Below are positions 52,823 through 62,399 of a stretch of 64,000 nt of DNA, in pieces. The translations under genes were made by a program, and so were the position numbers. Location: NCBI GenBank assembly GCA_934167935.1, contig CAKPMH010000001.1, forward strand, positions 17,231 to 81,230, written 5' to 3'. Numbering within the stretch: the stretch's first letter is position 1; each line of letters begins with the position of its first letter. The notes beneath the pieces were generated by a model, which had not been told where the DNA came from, did no database searches, and saw only the letters and a list, made by a program, of their open reading frames with translations. Source of the DNA: an uncultured Bacilli bacterium (GTDB lineage: Bacteria; Bacillota_I; Bacilli_A; RF39; UBA660).

Positions 52823-52843
52823 TATTTGCCTTATTATTTGACA

Positions 52844-53824
52844 CTAATTTACTTTTGTAAAACCTAATTTATTTAAAAATTCTGCCAATTCTTTGCTATA
52901 ATCTGCTCTTTCATCTAAAGGTGGCATATTATAAAATATTTTTAATCCTGATTCATATTCAAAATCAGTTACATCTTTTTGTTTTAGTAAACTTTGATTT
53001 AATATTACTTTTTTTCCTTTAATATCATTTAATATTTTTGGATTTATGATCATAAGTCTATTTAATTTTACCATTGATGGTTCTATTAAATAAATTACCT
53101 CATCGCATAATCCCAAAGCATTTTCGCTATTATTTACATCAAGTAAAATTACATCTTTATCTTTATATTTACTAACCATATTTCCTATACTACTATTTGT
53201 TGATGATAAAAGTTCTCTATCATTAAAAAATCTAAAGTCAGATTTTTCAACTTCAATTGCAACAACTGAATATAAATTTTTAAGCATTTTTTTCATCATA
53301 TAAGTTAATGTTGTTGCACCAGTTTGCTTAGTAACATTTTTTATTCCAATTACTCTATTTGTTTTAACAGGTGGAGCTTCTACATATCTATCTACATAAA
53401 CAGTATTTGTTTTTGTATCGGTTTGTGTAACTACAGTTGGATTGTCTATAATATGTAGGTGTGCTACATCTCTATATGTATTTGGACTATTGTACAAGTA
53501 CATAACACCTTCTATATTTGTTGTAAAATTATATATTCCAATTGAAATTAATTTAGACATAAATTCAGGTGATGTTGTATTTGAACCTTCATCAAGAATC
53601 AAAATCACTTTATTCATATCTAAAGATAAAGATAACTTTTGTATTGTTCTGATATCTTTATAATCTTTTAATGCTGTTATATCTAATATCATTCTTTGAA
53701 AAAAGAAATTTTTAAATGTATCAATTATTTCATCAACATCAAATTCTCCATTTAATTCTTTTATTATTTCAATATTTAAATTTTCAAGCATTTTTTGTTT
53801 TTTATTTGAAACAATTACGTTCAC
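52844..53824 (-). CDS. TadZ/CpaE-like pilus assembly ATPase with degenerate P-loop
   Basis: 326 aa. The N-terminal half (1-140) looks like the receiver-like domain of TadZ/CpaE; the second half is a MinD-type domain. The P-loop reads VTKQTGATTLTYMM, which keeps TGATT but lacks the Lys-Gly-Gly start of KGGVGKTT. DVILLDVNNS and the acidic VYLIEPS block follow. TadZ/CpaE localises the Tad machine at a cell pole. It ends the flp/TadE unit. Confidence 0.78.
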   Translation of the reverse strand: MNVIVSNKKQKMLENLNIEIIKELNGEFDVDEIIDTFKNFFFQRMILDITALKDYKDIRTIQKLSLSLDMNKVILILDEGSNTTSPEFMSKLISIGIYNFTTNIEGVMYLYNSPNTYRDVAHLHIIDNPTVVTQTDTKTNTVYVDRYVEAPPVKTNRVIGIKNVTKQTGATTLTYMMKKMLKNLYSVVAIEVEKSDFRFFNDRELLSSTNSSIGNMVSKYKDKDVILLDVNNSENALGLCDEVIYLIEPSMVKLNRLMIINPKILNDIKGKKVILNQSLLKQKDVTDFEYESGLKIFYNMPPLDERADYSKELAEFLNKLGFTKVN

Positions 53825-53841
53825 ACTATCACCCCAATCTT

Positions 53842-54270
53842 TTAATTAAAATCATTAAAAGGTTTTGTTTCACCTTGTACTTTAAATTTTAACGCACTTC
53901 CAATTACTGGAAAATCAAATTTCATAAATGTAATAACCTTATAATACTCATTATTTCCATTACCGCATCTATATATGCATGCCTCATATCCGCCATCATA
54001 CAAATTTCTTGAATCACAGTTATTATTATCTAAAGTTGGGCATGTACTATTATTTCTTTTAACACTATACCCTACTTCCTTAAAATAAGAGTCAAGATTA
54101 TCGCTTAAACTTTTATTCCAAGTTTTATTTTCCTCTATTTCATTAATAATATAATTTTTCAATCTGTATGCTTTTGAATAACTAAGTGATCCTACAAAAA
54201 AAATCATTATTATAGCAATAATTGAGGTCATCATCATAGTTAAAAGCGCATTACCTGTAGCTTCTCTCAT
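53842..54270 (-). CDS. TadE/F-like pseudopilin 1
   Basis: 142 aa. A short N-terminal leader MREATG is followed by a hydrophobic helix (about 10-30) and a Cys-containing head (about 60-140). The leader-Gly-hydrophobic arrangement fits a prepilin of the Tad type, although the canonical Glu at +5 is not present. Directly upstream of tadZ. Confidence 0.68.
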   Translation of the reverse strand: MREATGNALLTMMMTSIIAIIMIFFVGSLSYSKAYRLKNYIINEIEENKTWNKSLSDNLDSYFKEVGYSVKRNNSTCPTLDNNNCDSRNLYDGGYEACIYRCGNGNNEYYKVITFMKFDFPVIGSALKFKVQGETKPFNDFN

Positions 54271-54281
54271 ATATTACCTCC

Positions 54282-54692
54282 CTAATCACTAAAATAATAA
54301 ATTGGTTCTGTAGTTGTTGTTACTGGAAGATTTAAAGTTGTATTAATAATTGGAATATTAAAATTTAGATATGTTACAATTTTATATTTAAATTTTCCTG
54401 TATTTTGATTTAAATCAAGCTCGTATATACAATAACTAAATTTACTATTATTTAAATTATTATCCTTACATTTAACACTTCCATTAACGTAACCTAAACT
54501 TGTTAATTTTTCTTCTATTTCTGTTTTGGCTAAATCATTATAACCTTCATATTTTTCTATACTGCTTGTTATAGCATTATTAATTTTATAAGTTTTATAA
54601 TAATTTAAAGTGGCCACTAAAAAAGCAAAGGTAACCACTATAAATATAGCAATTATATTGATTGTAACCGAAAATCCTATCCCTTGCTTCAT
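54282..54692 (-). CDS. TadE/F-like pseudopilin 2
   Basis: 136 aa, leader MKQGIG then hydrophobic helix (about 7-30) and a globular domain with two Cys. Its last third parallels the neighbouring 142-aa protein (KYKIVTYLNFNIPIINTTL against YYKVITFMKFDFPVIGSAL), so both share ancestry. A minor pilin is likely. Confidence 0.68.
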   Translation of the reverse strand: MKQGIGFSVTINIIAIFIVVTFAFLVATLNYYKTYKINNAITSSIEKYEGYNDLAKTEIEEKLTSLGYVNGSVKCKDNNLNNSKFSYCIYELDLNQNTGKFKYKIVTYLNFNIPIINTTLNLPVTTTTEPIYYFSD

Positions 54693-54707
54693 TTAGACAC
54701 CTCCATA

Positions 54708-54932
54708 TTACTTCATTTCACCTTTACAGCTACTATAATCTATAACGGTATTATCTGTACTTGATGTTACACATTTTCCACCTTTCCATACACCACCACA
54801 AGCAGAACATGCAGAACTATTTTTTGTATTACTCATCATACCATTAACAATTACTGTACCAACTGCTAAAACTACTGCTATTAAAACAATTGTTATTACT
54901 GTCATATTTGCTTCTCCTGCTGCTTCTTTCAT
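54708..54932 (-). CDS. Flp-like small pilin
   Basis: 74 aa: leader MKEAAG, a hydrophobic helix (about 10-30), then a Cys-rich tail (ACSACGG, KC, SC). Size and position (first gene after a strong promoter, just upstream of the TadE/F-like genes) fit a Flp major pilin. The Glu typical of Flp at +5 after the cleavage Gly is absent. GGTGGTGAG site. Confidence 0.68.
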   Translation of the reverse strand: MKEAAGEANMTVITIVLIAVVLAVGTVIVNGMMSNTKNSSACSACGGVWKGGKCVTSSTDNTVIDYSSCKGEMK

Positions 54933-54969
54933 TATCTCACCACCCTTATTTTAATATATATACATTTTT

Positions 54970-54998
54970 ATTATAACTCTTTTTAGTATTTTTATCAA
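54970..54998 (-). promoter_or_regulatory. Promoter of the Flp-like pilin unit
   Basis: TTGATA, 17-nt spacer, TATAAT on the minus strand. A second frame, TTGACA-17-TACTAA (complement 54983-55011), overlaps it; either or both may act. Confidence 0.75.
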
Positions 54999-55018
54999 TA
55001 TCTTTTGTCAAGTAGTCG

Positions 55019-55807
55019 TTAAATACTCATCATATTCATCATTGCAAACATTAAAAGTGCTAAAATTCCACCACCTGTTGCAAATAACATCATCATTGTT
55101 TTCTTTTCCATTGCATCAAGACGATCTTTATATTTATCTTCACGCATTTTATTTTGCAATGTTGAAACATTTTTTGCAAACATTACTAATTGTTCTTGTT
55201 TGTTTTCTTGAGCTCCTAAACTTAAACGATATAAAAGTCTCATCATTCTCATTGAATCTTTAACTGGATATTCTTTTGCAAAATCCATATAAGGATCAAT
55301 ACTAGAATCACCACTTTCAATTTTTTCTACTAATTTTTTTAATCCTGGTTTAAATATTTCTGGTGCTGTTTCAATACTTCTTGCAAGTGCTACTGGAACT
55401 GTATAATGTTGTATTAATATTTCCAAACTTTTTAAATAATAAGGTAACATTTGATTAATCTTTGCAAGATTTGTTCTATAATAATTTTGTAATTTTGTAT
55501 AAGGCATTTTAAATGTTACAACTGCTAATATAAAAGCAATTAAAACATTTATAAATGATATATTTGTAAACAAGAAATATATTATTGCTGCTACAAATAC
55601 TAATGCTGCATTTTTTATTCTTGCATTAAATAATTTTGTTACATCTAAATCTTTACTACCATATCTTAAATTAAGTAAAAATACATAATCATCTTCCATT
55701 AACATTTTAAAGTATGGTTCTACATCACCTAAAAATCTTTTTGCATCTATTCTATTTGTATAGATAAGAACAAAAATCATTATTACTGCTATTGCTACAA
55801 ATTCCAT
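55019..55807 (-). CDS. TadC-like (GspF-family) pilus assembly membrane protein
   Basis: 262 aa. Membrane helices at 1-16, about 68-100 and 238-260 surround a cytoplasmic GspF-type domain with YYLKSLEILIQHYTVPVALARSIE. The pattern of hydrophobic ends and the TadB-TadC pairing (one-base overlap) support TadC. It anchors the assembly ATPase at the membrane. Confidence 0.85.
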   Translation of the reverse strand: MEFVAIAVIMIFVLIYTNRIDAKRFLGDVEPYFKMLMEDDYVFLLNLRYGSKDLDVTKLFNARIKNAALVFVAAIIYFLFTNISFINVLIAFILAVVTFKMPYTKLQNYYRTNLAKINQMLPYYLKSLEILIQHYTVPVALARSIETAPEIFKPGLKKLVEKIESGDSSIDPYMDFAKEYPVKDSMRMMRLLYRLSLGAQENKQEQLVMFAKNVSTLQNKMREDKYKDRLDAMEKKTMMMLFATGGGILALLMFAMMNMMSI

Positions 55808-56712
55808 TATTCAGCACCTACATTCTCATTATAAAATTTTTCTCCATTTAGTAAGAAATAACTATTAATTATTATTATTAAATGCAATAATAATTTAACA
55901 GTAAAATTACTATTTAATAATTCAATATAGCTTTCTGGGCTTAATAAGAATTGAACAAGCATAACCATAAGATATAAAACTATACCAAATCTTACAAACT
56001 TTTTATGGAAATTGGCTCTATCTATTCTATCTCTATACACTGATTCAACAAGCATATCTATATCTTGGCTCATATTTTCAAGTGCATCACTTGAGTTTTT
56101 AGAACCTTCATTTGTTATTTGTAAGAACAATTGATGAGTATTTTTTACTATGTAATAATCATATTTTTTATTAAAAAATTTTATAGATTCATCAATTGTA
56201 CCATTATCATAAGCCATATCAATCATTAATTTTACATCGCTTCTTACAGGATCTTCCAAAACTCCTGATTCATATACTCCTTCAAGTGCTTTAACAAAAG
56301 CTTGAGTAGTTGCGAATTCCATTATTACGTTTGTTGTATAAACTTGTATTTGTTCAAAAATAAATTCACTATATATTCTTTTACATCTAAGATATTGAAG
56401 ATATGGTATTACCATTATAGCAACTATTGCATAAAATATCGAAATAATTAAACTATAAAAGTAAAGATATGTAATGACTGATGCTCCTGCTGCAAATATT
56501 GTAACTTGTATTAAATATTGTTTTTTTGTATAATCTTGTCCTAATTCTTTTACTTTTCTTCTTACTTCTTTAAATGAATAAGGAGAGTATTTTTCATAAA
56601 TATTTCCAGCATTATTTGAAATATATTTATATACTTTTTCCCCGCTACTATTTCGATAAGAAATAACAAATACTGCCACTAATGCAATAATTAGAAAAAC
56701 TACATATTCCAT
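55807..56712 (-). CDS. TadB-like (GspF-family) pilus assembly membrane protein
   Basis: 301 aa. Helices at about 1-18, 72-110, 245-262 and 275-292 flank a T2SF domain containing EFATTQAFVKALEGVYESGVLEDPV. It overlaps tadC by one base and follows tadA after 13 bp, the usual tadA-tadB-tadC order. Confidence 0.87.
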   Translation of the reverse strand: MEYVVFLIIALVAVFVISYRNSSGEKVYKYISNNAGNIYEKYSPYSFKEVRRKVKELGQDYTKKQYLIQVTIFAAGASVITYLYFYSLIISIFYAIVAIMVIPYLQYLRCKRIYSEFIFEQIQVYTTNVIMEFATTQAFVKALEGVYESGVLEDPVRSDVKLMIDMAYDNGTIDESIKFFNKKYDYYIVKNTHQLFLQITNEGSKNSSDALENMSQDIDMLVESVYRDRIDRANFHKKFVRFGIVLYLMVMLVQFLLSPESYIELLNSNFTVKLLLHLIIIINSYFLLNGEKFYNENVGAE

Positions 56713-56725
56713 TAATTTACCTCCT

Positions 56726-58150
56726 TTATTCTGAATTATTCATGTTAACTCCATATGGATTAACAACTTGTCTATTTGTATTATAATTTATTTGATTATA
56801 ACCTTGATTTTGTGAATTATTAATTACTTGTCTATTTTGATAATTTGCTTGATTATACATTGGCTGATTACTATTTATATTATTTGGCATACCAGGCATT
56901 TGATTACTTCCAACATTTGGCCTATTTTGTTGATTATTAATCATTGTATTAGGTCTAATATTTGTTTGATTATTAATCATGTTATTAGGAATATTACCTT
57001 GTACATTATTTTGAATATTTCCTTTTTGAATATTTTGTGGAGTATTTGAATCTAAAGGTTGATCTTCTATATTTTCCCTAGGTCCGTCTGTTTCTCCTTC
57101 TTTTATTTCATCTTTTGAAATTGTAACTCCTTGTGCATCTAAGTAATCTATCAGATATTCAGATGGATTTTTTCTTACTATTTTTCCTGTCGTTGTTTTT
57201 CTATAAATTGTATTATATTCTGCTTTATTATCTTCGGTTACATAAAATTCTGTAACTTCTCCTATTTCACGATGAAATCTTTTTGTTCTTTTATCTTGAT
57301 ACCCTCTAATATATATTCCAAGTTGAATATATCTATAAACAGATTTTAAAAATTGATCAATATCTTGATTTGTTTCAAGCAAACTATACATACGGTTAGG
57401 TATACTTGATGCTTTATCAGCATGTATTGTTGATAAAATATAGTGTCCTGATGAGATGGAGTTTCTTATTGCAAGAACTGCTTCTGCACTACGAACCTCT
57501 GAAAGCAAAATCCATTTAGGATTCTGTCTCATACAAGTTACTAATACATCGCTATATGAAGCAATATTATTTGTTTTCATTGCTACTATATCCCTGTGTG
57601 GGAATATACGATCCAAATGTAATTCAAGTGTATCCTCTATTGTAATTAATTTTTCATCTTCTTTTGTATGTGCTGCTAAATATTTAACAAATTCGGTTTT
57701 ACCTGAACCAGTTTCTCCACACACAATTATATTACAATGCCCCCAAACACATTTCATTAAAAAATCATGTATATCTAATTCGATATAATCCTCTTTTAAT
57801 AATTTGTCTTTTTCCAGTCTTATCTTAGCTGGAGTTTTACGAATTAATACAGCTATACCATTTTTAGCTATCGAATCGTGAACAAAGTTCAAACGTAACT
57901 CTGCTCCTTCAGCATCTAGAAATGGATGAGCCATATTAAAGGTTTTACCCATAACATTAGCACATTGAAATGCTAATTTTTCCATAAATGCATTGTTAAC
58001 AGTTTCATTTTCAACTCTGTAAATACCTTTTGATAAAGTTTTTACAAATAGTTGTCCATTATTACTATATGAAATATCGGTTATATCATCATCATCCAAA
58101 TACTTTTTTAGTTCCCCAAAATCAATTTGGGAAAACATTGAATCATTCAT
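56726..58150 (-). CDS. TadA/CpaF-like secretion ATPase with Asn/Gln-rich tail
   Basis: 474 aa. Walker A GETGSGKT at 145-152, Asp box TIEDTLELHL, Walker B WILLSEVR (214-220) and His box STIHADKASSIP (near 240-250). Residues 360-474 form a low-complexity Asn/Gln-rich extension that is not part of the family core. TadA drives pilus extension and retraction of Flp pili, together with TadB/TadC. Confidence 0.93.
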   Translation of the reverse strand: MNDSMFSQIDFGELKKYLDDDDITDISYSNNGQLFVKTLSKGIYRVENETVNNAFMEKLAFQCANVMGKTFNMAHPFLDAEGAELRLNFVHDSIAKNGIAVLIRKTPAKIRLEKDKLLKEDYIELDIHDFLMKCVWGHCNIIVCGETGSGKTEFVKYLAAHTKEDEKLITIEDTLELHLDRIFPHRDIVAMKTNNIASYSDVLVTCMRQNPKWILLSEVRSAEAVLAIRNSISSGHYILSTIHADKASSIPNRMYSLLETNQDIDQFLKSVYRYIQLGIYIRGYQDKRTKRFHREIGEVTEFYVTEDNKAEYNTIYRKTTTGKIVRKNPSEYLIDYLDAQGVTISKDEIKEGETDGPRENIEDQPLDSNTPQNIQKGNIQNNVQGNIPNNMINNQTNIRPNTMINNQQNRPNVGSNQMPGMPNNINSNQPMYNQANYQNRQVINNSQNQGYNQINYNTNRQVVNPYGVNMNNSE

Positions 58151-58156
58151 TAATTA

Positions 58157-58999
58157 TTATCCTTGTTTATTTGTGTTTGTAGTTGTTGTAGTATTTGTTG
58201 TTGTATCTTTTTTATCTTCAATTTCATCATTAGCTACTGTGTTAACATTTATGAAATTCTTTAATGTTTCTGATGTAACTGTTGTTGTTCCATCTTCATC
58301 AACTGTTGCTCCATGTGGTACTGGGAATAAAACAACTGAGTAGTTACCCATATAACTTGCTTTTCTAAGTAGTATATTTATTTCTGGTTTTACTCCAAAA
58401 ATTAAGTATGCTGGTGTTCTTGATTCTTCACTATTTTCAAAAACATGTCTTCCTGCGGAATCTTTAACTGCTAGTACTTTTACATTCTCAAGTAATTTTC
58501 CTACCATTAATTTTCCATCTTTACCTTCGGCTTTCATATAAATATCTATATAATTTCCTGGATAAATTGAATTTCCATATGTTGAATCCATTGTAACTGG
58601 AAAGTTATATGGTACTTCACCATCAGCAACTTCAATAAATGCTGAATCTGGTAATTCTTCTTCATTTATAACTGTAGCGTTATAAAACATACTTCCCTTT
58701 GGAATTATAGTATTATAATTACTATATTTTCCAATTATAAGGTTTTTATTTGTTATTACTTCACCTTTTTGTAAAACAATAGGTGCTACATCGATATACT
58801 CTAACATATCTGCTGTTATTTTAGTTCTTGGTTGAATTGTTTGTGCTGCAACAGGTATACCAGTTACAGGGCTTACTTGTTTCTTTATTTGATAACGATA
58901 TCCAAAGAACAAGATTAATATTATTGCTACTACTCCTATTATAGTAACTGTGTTTTTGTTTTTAAAAAACTTTTGTAACGAAATCATAAAATTATTCAT
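58157..58999 (-). CDS. CpaB/RcpC-like SAF-domain protein
   Basis: 280 aa from the ATG at 58999, which follows GGGAGAAAG; upstream in-frame codons add only a Lys-rich leader. Transmembrane helix at about 17-34, SAF domain at about 48-115 (IPVAAQTIQPRTKITADML), then a periplasm/extracellular beta-rich domain with IYPGNYIDIYM and a Thr/Asn-rich end. CpaB/RcpC proteins interact with pilus assembly and with cell-wall material. Confidence 0.88.
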   Translation of the reverse strand: MNNFMISLQKFFKNKNTVTIIGVVAIILILFFGYRYQIKKQVSPVTGIPVAAQTIQPRTKITADMLEYIDVAPIVLQKGEVITNKNLIIGKYSNYNTIIPKGSMFYNATVINEEELPDSAFIEVADGEVPYNFPVTMDSTYGNSIYPGNYIDIYMKAEGKDGKLMVGKLLENVKVLAVKDSAGRHVFENSEESRTPAYLIFGVKPEINILLRKASYMGNYSVVLFPVPHGATVDEDGTTTVTSETLKNFINVNTVANDEIEDKKDTTTNTTTTTNTNKQG

Positions 59000-59055
59000 A
59001 TCTTTCTCCCTTTCTTTCTTAATTTCGCATCTATATATAATTTTGAATTTCAAAA

Positions 59056-59457
59056 TTAATATGGTGTTTCTAATATTGCATCTATTCTATTTGTTATTTG
59101 AAAATTCATTACTTCTCCTGTTGCTGTTGTTTGTTCTGATGATTTAACTAATAAGCTAACCTTTGGAGGGTACTCACTTATATGATATATTTCAATAACA
59201 TATGTATTAGATAAGCTTGCATTTTCTGCATATCTTCTTATAAAATTTTCTATAAATTTTTCTGCATTAATTTTTATATTTCCATTCTTTTGATATTCAA
59301 CTTGATCAATTGAATCATACATTGCTGCTTCTGTTGTTTCTTTAAGCAAGTTATAATTTTGTTGATCAGTATTTGTAATATTTTGAAAGAAGTATATAAA
59401 AAGTATTGCTATAACTCCAAATGATATTATCATTGCTCCCCAAAACGATTCTTTCAC
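59056..59457 (-). CDS. Membrane-anchored pseudopilin-like protein in the Tad unit
   Basis: 133 aa. Leader MKESFWG then a hydrophobic helix (8-27) and a helical/beta head with no Cys. Its start and size resemble the TadE/F-like proteins at 53.8-54.7 kb. Sits between the Cys-rich 971-aa gene and cpaB with only short gaps. Role not known; a minor pilin or adaptor is likely. Confidence 0.65.
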   Translation of the reverse strand: MKESFWGAMIISFGVIAILFIYFFQNITNTDQQNYNLLKETTEAAMYDSIDQVEYQKNGNIKINAEKFIENFIRRYAENASLSNTYVIEIYHISEYPPKVSLLVKSSEQTTATGEVMNFQITNRIDAILETPY

Positions 59458-59470
59458 TTATATACCTCCT

Positions 59471-62386
59471 TTAATTATTACTTTCATAGCATGATTTAAA
59501 TGAGCCTTCATTATAGTTCATATTGTTACATGCATTAACACTATTTTTTCCATCATATGATGAAACAATAAAGTCTTTTACATTTAAATTATTAACTGTA
59601 TTTTCATGTAAAAATCTACTTATACATGCTGCACTTTGATTCTTATTTGTACATTTTAAATTAAAATCATTATAACTATTATTTTTATTATATGCTCTAA
59701 TTTTTTTCATCGTACTTGGTGTTAATTTGATGATGTATAAAGGATCTTTATTATACAATTCATATCCTTTAGCACCTCTTGCATTTAATATTTTTGATTC
59801 TATAACTGTTTTTGAATTCCAATTATACCCTGGTGTTCTTGTTCTAATACTTTGATTATTGTTTGATAATTTTAAAGCATCATTTGTATTAGTACCTTTA
59901 TGTTCTTTTCCTGGAAATGGATCATTTAAATCTATTTGTCTATATATTATTTTGCTTCCAGAATAAGGGCATACCTCACTTCTACATGCATTAAATGCAG
60001 TTTGAACATCATTATTTGTTATTAATCCACTAGTTAATGCAGCAGATATTGTATTTCCTTTTATTTTACTATTTAATTGTTTTTTCACACAATCTTCTGC
60101 ATTATTCATTTTATTATTTCCACCTGGGCATGATAATTTAATAGTTCCACAATCTTTTCCATCTGAGCATGATTTTGAATATTCAATTGATGTCTTTGAT
60201 TTTTTTGTCAATTTCCAAGAACAATTTTTACTACAACTATTACAAATTCCATTTGGGCATAAACTGTTTGGACAATATTTATATTCACAAATTTTATATG
60301 TATTTCCTTTTGATATACATTCTGATAAGTCAACTTTATCTCCATTTTTATCAGTACATTCAGGGCATAATTGTTGTTTACAATATATGTTTGCCTCTGA
60401 TTTAGTTAATCCTTTAGTCATTTGTTCTTTTACACAGGTTGATGTATCAATTTTCTTTCCATTATAATCGCATGTATTTTTATCATAACATATTTCATTT
60501 TTCTTCTTTTCACACGCTGCTGCTGTAGCATCGTCTCCTAGTAATATTTCTTGTCCAGGATAATCTGAATCTTCTTCACATTCGCATATATTACATTCTG
60601 TTGCTTGTAATTCAGGGCATGTTTTACCATTAGTCAACTTATCATATAAAGGTTCACCAGCTTTAATTGTTCCCTCAGGGCAAACACACGATGAATCTGT
60701 TATTCTATAATGACATACATAAGTACTAATTAATTTATTAAATTCTTCATTTCCAATATCTACATTTGAAATTTCCAAATCATATGTTTTAGAGGTATCA
60801 TCATTTTTGCTTAATGATATAACTCCCATTTTTCTATCAAAAATACTTTCATCTATAGCTACCGTGCCATCAAATACATTTCCACTTTCCCTATTATATA
60901 ATCTATTAACATCATCTGGTATTTTAAAGTATGACTTTTTAGATACTTCAAATGAATTACTAACACCATCATTATTTAATTCAACATTTTTTATTTCATT
61001 TATCTCCGTTGTAGTTGTTGATACAATATCTAATTTTTTTCCTTTTATTTTTTTGTTTGTACCACCAGTTAATGATGCTGATAGTTTTTTATTTTTCACT
61101 GTATCTATAGCACTTTTTTTTAGATTATTTATATCATCACTAGTACATTTTTTATTTTCTTTTTCTACAATAGTACAGCTTAATTTTGTTGTCATATACA
61201 TATTCATTAAAGTGTTCTTTTTACCAGGTTGTCCAATCCATGTAAAATATGTTCCTTCTGTAACATTATTTATATCAAATATTTTATCTAGGCTCCCTGG
61301 AAAACTTGCTTTAGCATATTCCTTACAATATAATATACAATTTTCATTTGATTTTATTTCTTTTCCATATTGTGTGTTAGTATTAGTATCTTTTTCTTCT
61401 TTTGTGCATTCTCTTTTTGTATATGTTTCACTAAAATCTCCTACATTATTTTCATCTGTATTTGTACATTTTATTCCCCCAGAAACTTTTTTATCGTAAC
61501 ATTCTGGGTGACTTATAAATTTTCCAACATCTATAATGTTATATCCACAACCTTTTTTAGTGTCAGCCAGTTCATTAAGATTTATGTTAGAGCAATGTCT
61601 TTTTGCATCTTCTTTACTTGTTCCTGCTCTTGCTATTCCAACATCATCAAACGTTGTATATAAAAATTGTGATTGTGGTGTTTGATTTTTTTTGGCTTGT
61701 GTTGAGTCACCTTTTACCATAGGTAAGCTATCTATTCCCCAAACATATTTATTGTTAAGCCTTTTAACTGCTGCACCTTTTACTGAAATGATAGCACCAT
61801 TACCACCAGTCCATGGAGCTTTAATATATAAAATTGCTGGTTCAATTATTATTCTGTAACCTTTTTTTGCAGGTTTTTTATTTTTTGGGTCTGCATTTTC
61901 CGTTTCTTTATTTAATGTTGATTCGAAATTATTTCCAGCAGCTTTTTTAAAAAAATCTCTTAAATTATTGTTTATTACATTTGTGAATTTATTCTCATCA
62001 GTGTCTCCCAAAAATTTTTTTAGTTCCTCGCTTGCTTTATCATATCTATCAGGATCTTCTGGCCCAATATTTTTCATTCCTTCGACTTTAATGATATTAT
62101 TCGCATCCACTAATTCTGAAAGTTTACTATATCCATTTTCATTTGTTGCATAATATGTACCACCTATTTGTTCTGCATTACCATTTCCATCAAAATAATA
62201 TAATCTAAGTTGCAAAGAAAAATAAGAATAATTTTCATATTGGCAAGGTTTTAAAAATGACTTGCAATACGTTGCTGAACCACTTGGTGAAGGGAAGGAT
62301 CCACCATTACCATTATACCAACCTTTTACTTTTGCTGTAAAACACAAAAGAAGTATAATCAAGACAGATAAATATTTCTTTTTCAT
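59471..62386 (-). CDS. Giant secreted Cys-rich protein (971 aa)
   Basis: Signal peptide at residues 1-22 (MKKKYLSVLIILLLCF start), then about 950 exported residues with no membrane anchor. The central part (about 550-800) is rich in paired Cys, with CPEC, CNICECEED, CPNGICNSCSKNC-type motifs that resemble repeating small disulfide modules. The C-terminus (ACISRFLHEN ... FKSCYESNN) is repeated in the partial gene at the right edge. It is encoded just upstream of the CpaB-TadA group and is probably a pilus-associated or adhesin protein. Family not recognised. Confidence 0.72.
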   Translation of the reverse strand: MKKKYLSVLIILLLCFTAKVKGWYNGNGGSFPSPSGSATYCKSFLKPCQYENYSYFSLQLRLYYFDGNGNAEQIGGTYYATNENGYSKLSELVDANNIIKVEGMKNIGPEDPDRYDKASEELKKFLGDTDENKFTNVINNNLRDFFKKAAGNNFESTLNKETENADPKNKKPAKKGYRIIIEPAILYIKAPWTGGNGAIISVKGAAVKRLNNKYVWGIDSLPMVKGDSTQAKKNQTPQSQFLYTTFDDVGIARAGTSKEDAKRHCSNINLNELADTKKGCGYNIIDVGKFISHPECYDKKVSGGIKCTNTDENNVGDFSETYTKRECTKEEKDTNTNTQYGKEIKSNENCILYCKEYAKASFPGSLDKIFDINNVTEGTYFTWIGQPGKKNTLMNMYMTTKLSCTIVEKENKKCTSDDINNLKKSAIDTVKNKKLSASLTGGTNKKIKGKKLDIVSTTTTEINEIKNVELNNDGVSNSFEVSKKSYFKIPDDVNRLYNRESGNVFDGTVAIDESIFDRKMGVISLSKNDDTSKTYDLEISNVDIGNEEFNKLISTYVCHYRITDSSCVCPEGTIKAGEPLYDKLTNGKTCPELQATECNICECEEDSDYPGQEILLGDDATAAACEKKKNEICYDKNTCDYNGKKIDTSTCVKEQMTKGLTKSEANIYCKQQLCPECTDKNGDKVDLSECISKGNTYKICEYKYCPNSLCPNGICNSCSKNCSWKLTKKSKTSIEYSKSCSDGKDCGTIKLSCPGGNNKMNNAEDCVKKQLNSKIKGNTISAALTSGLITNNDVQTAFNACRSEVCPYSGSKIIYRQIDLNDPFPGKEHKGTNTNDALKLSNNNQSIRTRTPGYNWNSKTVIESKILNARGAKGYELYNKDPLYIIKLTPSTMKKIRAYNKNNSYNDFNLKCTNKNQSAACISRFLHENTVNNLNVKDFIVSSYDGKNSVNACNNMNYNEGSFKSCYESNN

Positions 62387-62399
62387 ATAATAGTCACCT

